From contig NW_008705583.1 in the NCBI RefSeq assembly GCF_000186865.1, forward strand, positions 388,101 to 452,100: a DNA stretch of 64,000 nucleotides. Direction: 5' to 3'. Source of the stretch: Aureococcus anophagefferens (Eukaryota; Sar; Pelagophyceae; Pelagomonadales; Pelagomonadaceae). The notes under the pieces were generated by a model. The model made no database searches and had not been told where the DNA came from. It was given only the letters and a program-made list of their open reading frames with translations. Below, piece by piece: positions 37,299 to 46,243 of this stretch. The position numbers were made by a program, and so were the translations under genes. Positions within the stretch are counted from its first letter, which is position 1; each line of letters begins with the position of its first letter.

Positions 37299-37653
37299 CT
37301 ATCCGAAGGACTTGGTGGAGCCGCTCTCCTTGCGCTTCTCGCGCTTGCGGTCCTGCTCCTCCTTCTTCTTCGCGGCCTTGTCCTACAAGAAGTTCTGGTG
37401 AGGGGAGGGGCGGGGGGCTATGCGCGACTCGAAGAAGGAGGCCCGACTCAGGGGCGTCGATGCAGGCGCGCCCGCCCGGCGAGACCCGCCCCCGGCGACC
37501 GAGCGCGGGCACTCGATTCCTGTTAGGACGCTGGGCGCGGACGGGATTCGCCTTGGCCTTGTTCTCCTGCTTCTTCTTCTTCTTCTCCGCGTCCGTGAGC
37601 TTGTCGGGGATCTTGTCGCGTCCGCCGCCGGCCTGAGTTTGCTTCGGCGCCAT
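37299..37653 (-). CDS. 64-residue lysine/glutamate-rich protein (two exons)
   Basis: Exons are complement(37543..37653) and (37299..37382), separated by a 160-nt GT-AG intron (37383-37542, phase 0). Both exons are whole codons (37 + 27 + stop). The product begins MAPKQTQAGGGRDKIPDKL, is a highly charged helix rich in Lys/Glu/Asp and ends GSTKSFG. It resembles very small charged nuclear/ribosome-associated proteins in general, but I do not recognise the family. The acceptor context CTTCTTGTAG is strong. Reading through the intron gives a Pro/Arg-rich non-coding-like stretch. Confidence 0.6.
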
Positions 37654-37846
37654 GGTTGCTTGACGACACTCTTTGCGATGTGCAAGCAGCAACGTCACTG
37701 CTCGCCCCCGGCCGCCTGCAGGCGCGTAGTATGGGCTCGTCCTCGGCCGAAATCGCATCGTTTCGAGCGCGGCTTGAATCTACGGGTTCGCACGAGACCC
37801 TGTCCGATGCTGCAACGCGCAGTGTCATTTCGCGCTAAAGTCTGAT

Positions 37847-38280
37847 TCGGATATTCAATTCCATGAAAAGGAGGAACAGATATAGTGCTACCTGATAGAG
37901 TTTCATGTTTAAAGGCAACATATTTTAGAATTTAGACATTAATCGATACTCGTTTACAATGTTTTTCTTTTATTACACATTTGCAACAATTCAGTGTAGA
38001 GTTTCCACATGGATGAGATATGTCTATGAATGCTCTTGTATCATTTATAAAAAATAGAATACAGCCATATCGCACATCATTCCAAAGAGGATTTCCTGTA
38101 ATATAGCCGGTTATGTATCTATAAGCCGTGCTATTAATTGAATCTTTTAAAATTGAGAACAATATTTTGATTTTTTCTTCATTACTTTCCAAAACAACAG
38201 GACTGAAAGACGTTTTGAAATAATCATAATAAAACTCACCACTTATAATGACATTGTTACCTGGTTTTTTCTTTCAAGGC
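37847..38280. other. AT-rich island, probable foreign DNA
   Basis: About 430 bp with roughly 25-30% G+C (13 of 60 bases in 37921-37980, 18 of 60 in 38101-38160), against 70-85% in the neighbouring coding DNA. Both edges are abrupt. No terminal repeats were recognised. It contains the start-less open frame described separately. Likely a captured viral, organellar or other AT-rich fragment. Confidence 0.75.
37932..38273 (-). pseudogene. Start-less ORF fragment in the AT-rich island
   Basis: An open frame of 113 codons ending in TAA with no ATG; an in-frame TGA lies directly upstream (38274-38276). The peptide is aromatic- and Ile-rich (GEFYYDYFKTSF, RYITGYITGNPLW) and ends in a Cys-rich tail (HPCGNSTLNCCKC). 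The codon use is AT-biased, opposite to all nearby genes. It looks like the C-terminal part of a larger foreign gene. I do not recognise the family. Confidence 0.5.
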
Positions 38281-38415
38281 CTGGTTCAATGTGAAGGAAG
38301 TGCCTCGGTGCCTCATAATCGAGTGGCAGCCCCGCAATGTCTGTTGGCAAGCCGTGACCATCGTGCGCCGCTCGGCTTTGGCTCGTGGCTGTTCGGCAGC
38401 ACAAGTGATCACACC

Positions 38416-41158
38416 ATGGCCAAGGAATCGCCGCGGCGCCTGCTCGAGGCCTGCGGGCGCGGCGACGCGGCGCAGGTGCAGACGATCCTGTCGGGCTCGC
38501 GCGTCGACGTCAACGCCGACGAGCGGGGCTGGACGCCGGCCTACGTCGCGGCGCAGAACGGCCACACGGCCGTGCTCAAGGCCCTCATCGGGGCGGGCTG
38601 CGACGTCAACGCGAGCCGCGAGGACGGCGCGGCGCCCGCGCTGATAGCCGCCGAGAAGGGCCACGGGGAGACGCTCGAGGCGCTCGTCGCCGCGGGCTGC
38701 GACGTGGACCACGCCAACGGCGAGGGCTGGACGCCGGCGCTCTTCGCCGCCCAGGAGAACCAGACGGAGGCGCTCGGCGTCCTGTTGCGCGCGGGCTGCG
38801 ACGTGAACAAGGCGGAGAACGACGGCTGGACGCCGACGGCCATCGCCGCGCAGCAGGGGTCGACGGAGGCTTTGGCCATGCTTTTGGGCGCGTCGAGCGA
38901 CCCGAACCGCGCGGCCCACGACGGCGCGACGCCCGTCTACATCGCCGCGCAGCAGGGCCACGTCGGCTGCGTCGACCTGCTATTACGCCACGGCGCGGAC
39001 TGCTCCGCGGCGGCCTACGACGGCGCGACGGCGGTCTACATCGCGGCGCAGAAGAACTTCACGGACGTGCTCCTCGCCCTGCTGCGCGCGGGCGCCGACG
39101 TCGCGGCGGCGACGGCCGCGGGCGCGACGCCCGTCTACATCGCCGCGGAGCGCGACTGCGCGGAGGCGCTGACGATGCTCCTGTCCTACGGCGGCGACTG
39201 CAACGCGGCGAACGCGTCGGGCGCGACGCCCTGCTACGTGGCGGCGCAGAACGGCGCGGCCCGGGCGCTGGCCGTGCTCCTCGCCGCGCGCGCGGACCCG
39301 CGCGCGGCGACGGCGCAGCACGTGACGCCGCTCTTCATCGGGTGCCAGAAGGGCCACGCGGACGTCGTCCGGGCTTTGGTCGCCGCGGGCGCCGACGTCC
39401 ACGCCGTCACGGACTCGGGCGCGACGCTCGTCTACATCGCCGCGGGCGCGGGCCACGCGGACGTCGTCGCCGCGCTCCTGGACCTCGGCGGCGACCCGCA
39501 CCGCGCCAAGGCCAACGGCGAGACGGCGTGCTTCGCGGCGGCGAAGCAGGGCCACGCGGACTGCGTCGGCGCCCTCATCCGCGGCGGCGTCGACGTGAAC
39601 CAGGAGAACGAGGAGGGCTGGACGCCCGTCTACATGGCCGCGTACAACGGCCACGCGAAGGCCCGCGTGGAACTCAAACCTTCAATCCGACTTCAATGTG
39701 AGCATACTCGAACGGTTTGGACCAGACTCTTCGGCCGTGCTTCGAGAACTCGATGAGAGCAATCGATCCGTCCAAAAATCAGCCGCATCGACGTCGATTT
39801 GACCGAGCTAGAGAATTTCAAAGTTTGGTCGGGACGTCCCAAACCAGCGGTCGATTTGCACACAGGCGAAGGCGCTCGGCGCGCTCATCGCGGGCGGCTG
39901 CGACGTGGACCGGCCGAACAAGCTCGGCTGGACGCCGGCCTGCATCGCGGCGCAGCACGGCCACCTCGAGGTGCTCCTGGCCCTCGTGGGCGCGGGCTGC
40001 GACGTGAACCGCGCGGCGCACGGCGGCGCGACGCCCGCGCTGTTCGCCGCGCAGGGCGGCCAGACGCTGGCGCTCAAGGCGCTGATCAAGGCCGGCGCCG
40101 ACGTGAACCTCGCGGAGAACGACGGCTGGTCGCCCGCGTCCCTCGCGGCGCAGAACGGCGAGACGGACTGCCTGCTCGAGCTCATCGCCGCGGGCGCGGA
40201 CGTGAACCTGGCCGCGAACGACGGCGCGTCGCCGCTCTACATCGCCGCCCAGCAGGGCCAGACGGCGGCGCTGAACGTGCTCATCGCCAACGGCGCCCTC
40301 GTCGACGCGGCGACGCGCGACGGCGCGACGGCGTGCCGCGCGGGGCGGCACAAGGGTGATTCAACGTCGCTTCAACGTGAGTGTTCCACGCGAGTGTTCT
40401 AGAAAAAGCGTCCACGCTTCGAGAGCGCTCCGAGGGATGATCGCTCGTCCAAGAATCAGCCGAAACGAGCGGAAAACGACCGAGAGAGGAGCCTTTGAAG
40501 TTGGGAAATTCGCACCCTTGTGCCGCCCAGGTGCTGCGCGGCCGCGGAGAAGGGCCACGTCGACGCGCTCGTGCGCCTCGTGGCCGCGGGCGCGGACGTG
40601 AACCAGGCGGAGAACGACGGCTGGTCGCCCCTCGCCTTCGCGGCGCAGAACGGCCACGCCGACTCCATCGGCGAGCTCGTCGCCGCGGGCGCGGCCGTCG
40701 ACGCCGCGGCGAACGACGGCGCGACGCCGTGCTACATCGCCGCGCAGCAGGGCCAGGCCCACGCCCTCGCCGTCCTGCTGGCGGCCAAGTGCGACGCCAA
40801 CGCGCCGAACAACTACGGCGTCACGCCGCTGCTCATCGCCGCGCAGGAGGGCCGCGTGTCGACGCTCGCGGCGCTCGTCGTCGCCGGCTGCGACGTCAAC
40901 AAGGCGACCTACAACGGCGAGACGCCCTGCTACATCGCCGCCTACAACGGCCACACGGACGCCCTGGCCATCCTCCTCGCCGCGGGCGCCGACGCGGACG
41001 CGGCGAACCAGGACCGCGCGACGCCGGAGACGATCGCGCGGCAGAACGGCCACACGGACGTCGTCGCCACGCTCCGCGCGACGAAGCAGGCGAGCCGCTC
41101 CCGCGTCCGCCGGCTCGGCCGGGAACTCTCCTTCCTCGTCTGCGGCAAGGGCGCGTGA
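38416..41158 (+). CDS. Long ankyrin-repeat protein interrupted by two introner introns
   Basis: Exons are 38416..39654 (or ..39666), 39866..40332 and 40531..41158, giving about 777 residues. Nearly the whole protein is 33-residue ankyrin repeats of the DGATPVYIAAQQGHV-type, roughly 22 of them, with a short basic C-terminal tail. Intron 2 (GT-AG, phase 2) restores an exact repeat (DGATA-CCAAAEKGH). Intron 1 either uses a GC donor at 39655, restoring NGHAKALGAL exactly, or a GT donor at 39667 that adds four residues. It is presumably a protein-interaction scaffold. ATG 38416 follows the AT-rich island by 135 bp. Confidence 0.83.
39655..39873 (+). mobile_element. Introner copy A in the ankyrin gene
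   Basis: The element at 39663-39865 is flanked by a perfect 8-bp duplication GCGAAGGC (39655-39662 and 39866-39873). It ends TTTGCACACAG, supplying the AG acceptor. Its body shares long blocks with copy C (GACTTCAATGTGAGC, GCTTCGAGAACTCGA, CCAAAAATCAGCC, GATTTGACCGAG). G+C is lower than the host exons and stops occur in all frames, as expected for an intron. Confidence 0.88.
40333..40538 (+). mobile_element. Introner copy B in the ankyrin gene
   Basis: The intron at 40333-40530 starts with target copy GTGCCGCG, which provides the GT, and ends CCGCCCAG before the second copy GTGCTGCG (40531-40538; 7 of 8 match). It has near-perfect 18-bp terminal inverted repeats, with the core GGGCGGCACAAGGGTG at the left and its reverse complement at the right. 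The internal part shares TCGTCCAAGAATCAGCCGA and neighbouring blocks with copies A and C at lower identity. Confidence 0.86.
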
Positions 41159-41341
41159 GGAGGGCGCGCGGGGTAAGGCCTGTCGTGGTTCCCCTCCCTG
41201 GTGGGCCTCCTGGTTGAAGCGCTTGTTGCGGCGAAGGTGCCGCAGAGCCTCGGCTCGGCCGCAAAGGCACCACTGCTGCGCTTCGCGCGCGCCGCGCGCA
41301 CCCCCACCTGCACCGCGCCACGCGCCACGCAGCCCCTCGTG

Positions 41342-44300
41342 ATGGGTTCGATGCTCTCCCGCGCCGCGGCTCCGGGCCCGGCCCGCGCCGCGGCTCCGGG
41401 CCCGGCCCGCGCCGTGACTCCGGACGCGGCCGCGGCGCCGCCGGAGAAGCGGCGGCGGTCCGGCGGCGCGGACGCGCTGACGCACGCCGTCGGGTCCGCG
41501 GCGGTCGTCACGAGCGTCCTCTCGTTCTCCGGCTACCTCACCGTCCTGCAGCTGGAGGCCTGCTCCTGGGCGGTGCGCCGGAGCGTGCGCGACGCGGGCG
41601 AGCTCTCGCTGCGCGTGTCGACGGGCCGGCGCCGGGGCCTGCGCACGGTCGCGATCGTCGCGTGCCGCGGCGCGCTCCTCGCCGCGCGGCGCGCGGGCTG
41701 CATCGCCCCGGACCAGCGCGTCGTCACGCTCATCTGGCACAAGTTCAAGCACGCCGACAAGGTGCCGAGCGACATGGCCTACTTCGACGGCTACGCGCTC
41801 GTCCCCTCGCCCCGGAAGCGCGCGGCGCCCGTGCGCGCCGAGGCCGGCGACGGCGTCGACGCGGCGCGGAGCGCGGCCGCGCGCGCGGCGCTCGAGCGGC
41901 AGCACGCGGCGCTGATCAAGACCGGCGTCGTCGTCTTCGACATGTCGGCCTCGCGCCGCGACGCCGCGCCGCGCCGCGACGGCATGAAGCGGCTGAACCA
42001 CGACCGCGTCCTGTCCCACGCGAACGACGACGTCCCGGCGGACCCGGCGCGCGCGGCGCTGCTCGTCGAGGCCCTGGGCCCCCTCGCGACGCGGACCCCC
42101 CTCCGCGACGCGGCGCGCCGCCGCTACCTCACGACGACCGACACCTTCTACGTGTCGAAGCGCGCGCTCGAGGCCGCGCTCGCGCGGTCCGCGGCGGCGG
42201 CGAGCTCCGTCGACCTCGCGGCGCTGCGGCGCCTCGTCGCGCGCTTCGCGTGGCGCACGTTCCTCGAGGACCGCAGCGGCGACGACGACGCGGGCTCGGA
42301 CTACGACGTCGGCGGCCGGGAGCGGCGCAAGTTCCACGTGACGAAGGAGCAGTTCGACGTGCTCTGCCGCGAGGTCGCGACGCCGCGCGGCGACGAGATC
42401 TGGGCCGAGGCCATGGCGGGCCTCCTGCTGCCGCTCGCGCCGATCTGGGTCTCCTCCGAGGACGAGTGGCGCGAGCCGGGCGACGTCCGCGAGGGCGACG
42501 TCGCCGCGCTCGACCTCCCGCCGTCGCTCAAGCCGGCGTGCCTCGCGCTCGCGGCGACGGAGCGCTGCGGCGGCGACCCCGTCGCCGTCTTCTCGCCGGA
42601 CATGGAGAAGCGCAGCGGCGTCCTCGCCACGCACTTCGACGCCTTCGGCACCACGATCTTCCCGGCCCTCGCCGTCCTCGACGACCTCGCGCACCCGCGC
42701 GATGGCGAGGCCGACGGCGCGGCCGGCGCCGCGCGCGTCGAAGCGGCGATCGCTTCCCTGCTCACGGCCGAGCGCCTGCCGCCCCTGAAGGCGGGCGACG
42801 CCGTCCGCGTCCTCGACGATCGGGACGCGGACTGGCGCGAGGCGGGCTTTACCGACGGCCAGTGGTCGGACGCGACCTTCGTCAAGTTTGACGACAGTTT
42901 GACGGCTGTGGTGAAGGTCGGGGACGAAGACGAGGAAGTCCTCTTCGGCGCGATTCAGCGCCGCTATTACGATGCTCCGCCAGCCGCGAAGCTCCTCACG
43001 CTCGCGGTCATGGATGGCCGCAATGACGTCGTCGCGCGCTTGCTCCGGCCCGGGGGCATCGACCACGCGCTCATGTACGCCGTCCCGACGGACGCGAAGT
43101 CGAGATTCGATCCGCGCGCGACGGCCCTCGATCGAGCCATCGCCAAGGGCAACAGCGTCGCGGCCGCGCTCCTCGTGAATCAATACAGCGGAGGCGCGTC
43201 GTTCGTGCCGCACGCCTGCAATTCCGTGCGAAGGGAGAAGCACCTCATGGGCAACTTTAGCATCCGCCTCGAAGGCGAGTTTCTGCGAGCTCTCGGGCTC
43301 CATGATTACCCGAGTCCATCCCTTCTGTTCTCCTCTCACGGTCGTGAATCCGACGCCGTGACGTCGGCGGATGCCGGAGACCTCGTCGGCGTGCGTCGAG
43401 GTTTCGCCGCGTCGGCCGCCCGCGTTCGGCGAGCCGACCTCGTCCACAGTGTCTGGCAACGCGTGCCGGTAACGCGCATCCCAAAGCTGAGCGACGTTGT
43501 CGACGCTGCCGGCGATGCGCGAGTTACAGCGCGTTATGAGCTGGCGCAAGATGTGAATGACGTGCTGAAGGCCGGCGCCGCACGAGGCGACAAGGCGATC
43601 GTCGCCGAAGCACTACTTCAAATCGAGAGCTCTTGCGTCGATGACCCGACGAGCCGGATCATCCTCAAGCGCGGCCTAGAAAACGCGTTTGAAACGTGCG
43701 TCATGGAGGGACATGCGAGCTGTCTCGATTCTCTCCTTGATTCTTCGCTGGCTCAGGAGTACTTGAACGACTGGGGCACTCCAGAGTTGCGGCGCATGCG
43801 AATGATGAAAGCAGCAGCCGTCTTTGGTCACGTCGACGTCTTGAACATGCTGCAACGGCGCGGCATGCAGTTGAGCGATACGTATCTCTCTCTAGCGGCT
43901 AAGCATGGACAAGTCGACGCGGTTGCCGCTTTCTTGGGCGACGCATCCGTGTTGCAGGCCCTGCGCCAGAGTGAGACGAACGCTATTTCAAACGCCATCA
44001 CTTACGGGCGCTTGGACGTTCTCGAAACGCTTCTCTCCGCTGATGGGATCTCGTTGGATTCTAATTCCTCTATGTCGTCTGACATGTTCTTGCAGCTCGC
44101 CGCAACCGAAGGTTTCAAGGACATCATCGAAGCGCTATTGGACCACGGCTTGCCCGTCGACTCTCGAGGATCCGAGACCCATTTGACGGCCCTCGGCATT
44201 GCCGTGAAGCACAATTTCTACGATCTCGCGAAGCTTTTGCTCGAGCGCGGCGCCTCGCTGTGCGCCACGCGGCCCGGAATCTTCAAAGTTCTCGCGTCAG

Positions 44301-44821
44301 TCGTCAATAAGGAGTACATGACCCACGACACAGCTCGTGTCGACATGGCACGCCTCCTCCTCGCCGCGCGACCGGAAGAGTGTACATTCGACGCCCGCGA
44401 TGATTGTCAAGAAGCGGTCCTCTTCGCAACGATCAAAACCGCCTTAACCGGTCGCGAATCGAACTTCTTGCGATTCCTTTTGGAGGAAACCATCGCTTCT
44501 CCGAACGTGCCGTCGTCGGGATTTGGCGGAGCCACGGCTCTTCACTTTGCGATCTGCGATTACTCAAAGGATTGTGCTACGGCTTCGGTAACTGCCCTGG
44601 AGTCCAAGCTCGCGACGATACGCTTACTGATCGAGCATGACGCTGACTTGCACGCCGCTCGGACGACTGAAGTCATCGGAATGTTTGGGATCCCCGCGGG
44701 CATCACACCCTACGAGGCCATAAACCGCTGCCCGCCCGAGCATCGCGCCAAGCTGAAGGAGTTCGTCGACACCTGCGCCCAGCTCCGCGAGACGACGCGT
44801 CCGGAAGAAGGAGCCTCTTGA
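41342..44821 (+). CDS. Ankyrin-repeat protein with F-box-like N-terminal region, paralog 1
   Basis: 1,159 residues. A Pro/Ala leader is followed by an F-box-like helix set (GSAAVVTSVLSFSGYLTVLQLEACSWAVRRSVRD, about residues 45-85), then a large domain of about 500 residues that I do not recognise (GPLATRTPLRDAARRR; SSVDLAALRRLVARFAWRTFL; VLCREVATPRGDEIWAEAMAG). The C-terminal half has degenerate ankyrin repeats (IAVKHNFYDLAKLLLERGAS; ATIRLLIEHDADLHAA). It is paralogous to 46244-49642 along its entire length. G+C falls from about 85% near 41.7 kb to about 47% near 44.1 kb within the ORF. ATG 41342 is preceded by a short intergenic gap after the long ankyrin gene. Confidence 0.75.
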   Translation: MGSMLSRAAAPGPARAAAPGPARAVTPDAAAAPPEKRRRSGGADALTHAVGSAAVVTSVLSFSGYLTVLQLEACSWAVRRSVRDAGELSLRVSTGRRRGLRTVAIVACRGALLAARRAGCIAPDQRVVTLIWHKFKHADKVPSDMAYFDGYALVPSPRKRAAPVRAEAGDGVDAARSAAARAALERQHAALIKTGVVVFDMSASRRDAAPRRDGMKRLNHDRVLSHANDDVPADPARAALLVEALGPLATRTPLRDAARRRYLTTTDTFYVSKRALEAALARSAAAASSVDLAALRRLVARFAWRTFLEDRSGDDDAGSDYDVGGRERRKFHVTKEQFDVLCREVATPRGDEIWAEAMAGLLLPLAPIWVSSEDEWREPGDVREGDVAALDLPPSLKPACLALAATERCGGDPVAVFSPDMEKRSGVLATHFDAFGTTIFPALAVLDDLAHPRDGEADGAAGAARVEAAIASLLTAERLPPLKAGDAVRVLDDRDADWREAGFTDGQWSDATFVKFDDSLTAVVKVGDEDEEVLFGAIQRRYYDAPPAAKLLTLAVMDGRNDVVARLLRPGGIDHALMYAVPTDAKSRFDPRATALDRAIAKGNSVAAALLVNQYSGGASFVPHACNSVRREKHLMGNFSIRLEGEFLRALGLHDYPSPSLLFSSHGRESDAVTSADAGDLVGVRRGFAASAARVRRADLVHSVWQRVPVTRIPKLSDVVDAAGDARVTARYELAQDVNDVLKAGAARGDKAIVAEALLQIESSCVDDPTSRIILKRGLENAFETCVMEGHASCLDSLLDSSLAQEYLNDWGTPELRRMRMMKAAAVFGHVDVLNMLQRRGMQLSDTYLSLAAKHGQVDAVAAFLGDASVLQALRQSETNAISNAITYGRLDVLETLLSADGISLDSNSSMSSDMFLQLAATEGFKDIIEALLDHGLPVDSRGSETHLTALGIAVKHNFYDLAKLLLERGASLCATRPGIFKVLASVVNKEYMTHDTARVDMARLLLAARPEECTFDARDDCQEAVLFATIKTALTGRESNFLRFLLEETIASPNVPSSGFGGATALHFAICDYSKDCATASVTALESKLATIRLLIEHDADLHAARTTEVIGMFGIPAGITPYEAINRCPPEHRAKLKEFVDTCAQLRETTRPEEGAS

Positions 44822-44937
44822 AATCGCCTCTGTTGGCGCTTGAGCACCTGTGCCCCCCCCCCGAAATTTTCGGCGAAAATGTGAAACTCAAATAAGAAGC
44901 GCCTGATGTCTATGGGCGACGCGCGGTCGCGAGTCCC

Positions 44938-46017
44938 TCATGAGGCGGCCGGCACCGTCAGCACGGGCCGGAACCTCTTCTCGTATTCGCCCGCGCGATC
45001 GTCGAGGCACGCCTGGCCGCAGCCGTTGTCCTTCCAGAGGCACTGCGCCTCGGTGAAGCTGGCCGGGTCGGCGCCGCAGGGGTCCGCCGCGAAGGCCTTG
45101 AGCGCGCGGTACCGCGCGAGCGCGCCGCGGTCGACGGCCGCCTCGACGAGCGCCGTCGCGCCGCGCCACAGCGCGTAGTCCTTCGTCTGGTGCCGTTCGA
45201 AGTCGGCGCCGTAGGCCGCGCGCACGCGCGCGAGCTGCGCCGCGCCCGCGGCGACGTGGCGCTCGCCCTGCTCGGCCGCGCCGCGCGCGGACGCGTTCTT
45301 CGCGGAGACGTAGAGGACGTCCGTGAGCGGCACGCCGAGGCGCGCCGCGAGGAGCGTCATGGTCTCGTCGTAGAGCTCGACGGTGCCGACGAGGTCGTAG
45401 GTCGCGAGGAGCCGCGCGGGCGCGTCGTGGGCCTCGGGGCTCGCGTACGAGAAGAGCGGGTCGTGGATTCCGAGGAGGTAGGCGCCGATGTCGCTGTCGT
45501 TGTGGGGCTTGTGCTTCCGCGTGACGCCAAAGTGGAGGTAGTTGGACACGGCGCGCGCGAGCGGCTCGCGCACCTAAGGAAGCGCGTCGGTCGCGCGAGG
45601 CGTTCGCGCGTTGTGACGACGCGGGTCGCGCACGACGGTGAAGAGGAACACTCGGCGCTCGAGCGGCGACGGCACGTGGAGGATGGCCTCGCGGAGTTTC
45701 ATGTGGCTCGCCCAGACCTGCTGGCCGTTGCGGAAGGGGCCGCAGGGCACGGCGCTCGTCTCCGGGGGAGGGCAGTGGTGCTTGCCGGTCTTCCGCGCGC
45801 CGACGAGCCCGTGGCGCGCGGCGACGCGCCGCGCGACGCCCCCCGTCGTGCTGCTCGCGCACTTGGGGAGCTTGACGTAAAAAAGGAGCGACCGCTCGAC
45901 GGCGTCGACGCCGGGCCGCCAGGCCTCGCCCAGCCGCGTGCCCGGACCGCGGGCGCCGGGGTCGTCGCAGCAGCCGGCGTGGAGGAGGAGGAGCAGGCCG
46001 CCGGCGAGGCGGCGCAT
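44938..46017 (-). CDS. Golgi-type sulfotransferase (one intron)
   Basis: Exons are complement(45634..46017) and (44938..45573), giving 339 residues. A signal anchor (MRRLAGGLLLLLHAGCC) is followed by the PAPS 5'-phosphosulfate loop YVKLPKCASSTTGG (about residues 46-59), and the 3'-phosphate-binding VREPLARAVSNYLHFG (about 129-144) is created exactly at the splice junction. A Cys-containing C-terminus follows. It fits Sulfotransfer_2-like enzymes that sulfate glycans in the Golgi. The 60-nt intron (45574-45633, phase 0) contains a stop and is bounded by a perfect 8-bp repeat GTGCGCGA, one copy at the donor and one directly after the acceptor. It lies between the two ankyrin paralogs. Confidence 0.83.
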
Positions 46018-46243
46018 GATGTGCACCGGGAGGGCTCCACCACAGTGACAGATGGGCGATTTACGATCAGTGGCGCGGCCCGGCGCGACGTCACGTCTCC
46101 TCGCCGCCCTGTAAATTTTGGTTTTACCTCAGTGCGATCGCCGACCCGGTCGACCTGGGCGGGCAGACGCTCGCGACCCGCGCGACACTCCACGACCACG
46201 CGCGAAGGTGTCCCAGCGCGGCCGCACTCCTAGTTCGCAAGAG

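Noticed and set aside
38416..41158. Ankyrin repeats as a DNA tandem array or CRISPR
   Set aside because: Periodicity is in the protein (33 residues) with diverged DNA; there are no identical short repeats with unique spacers. No CRISPR array occurs in the window.
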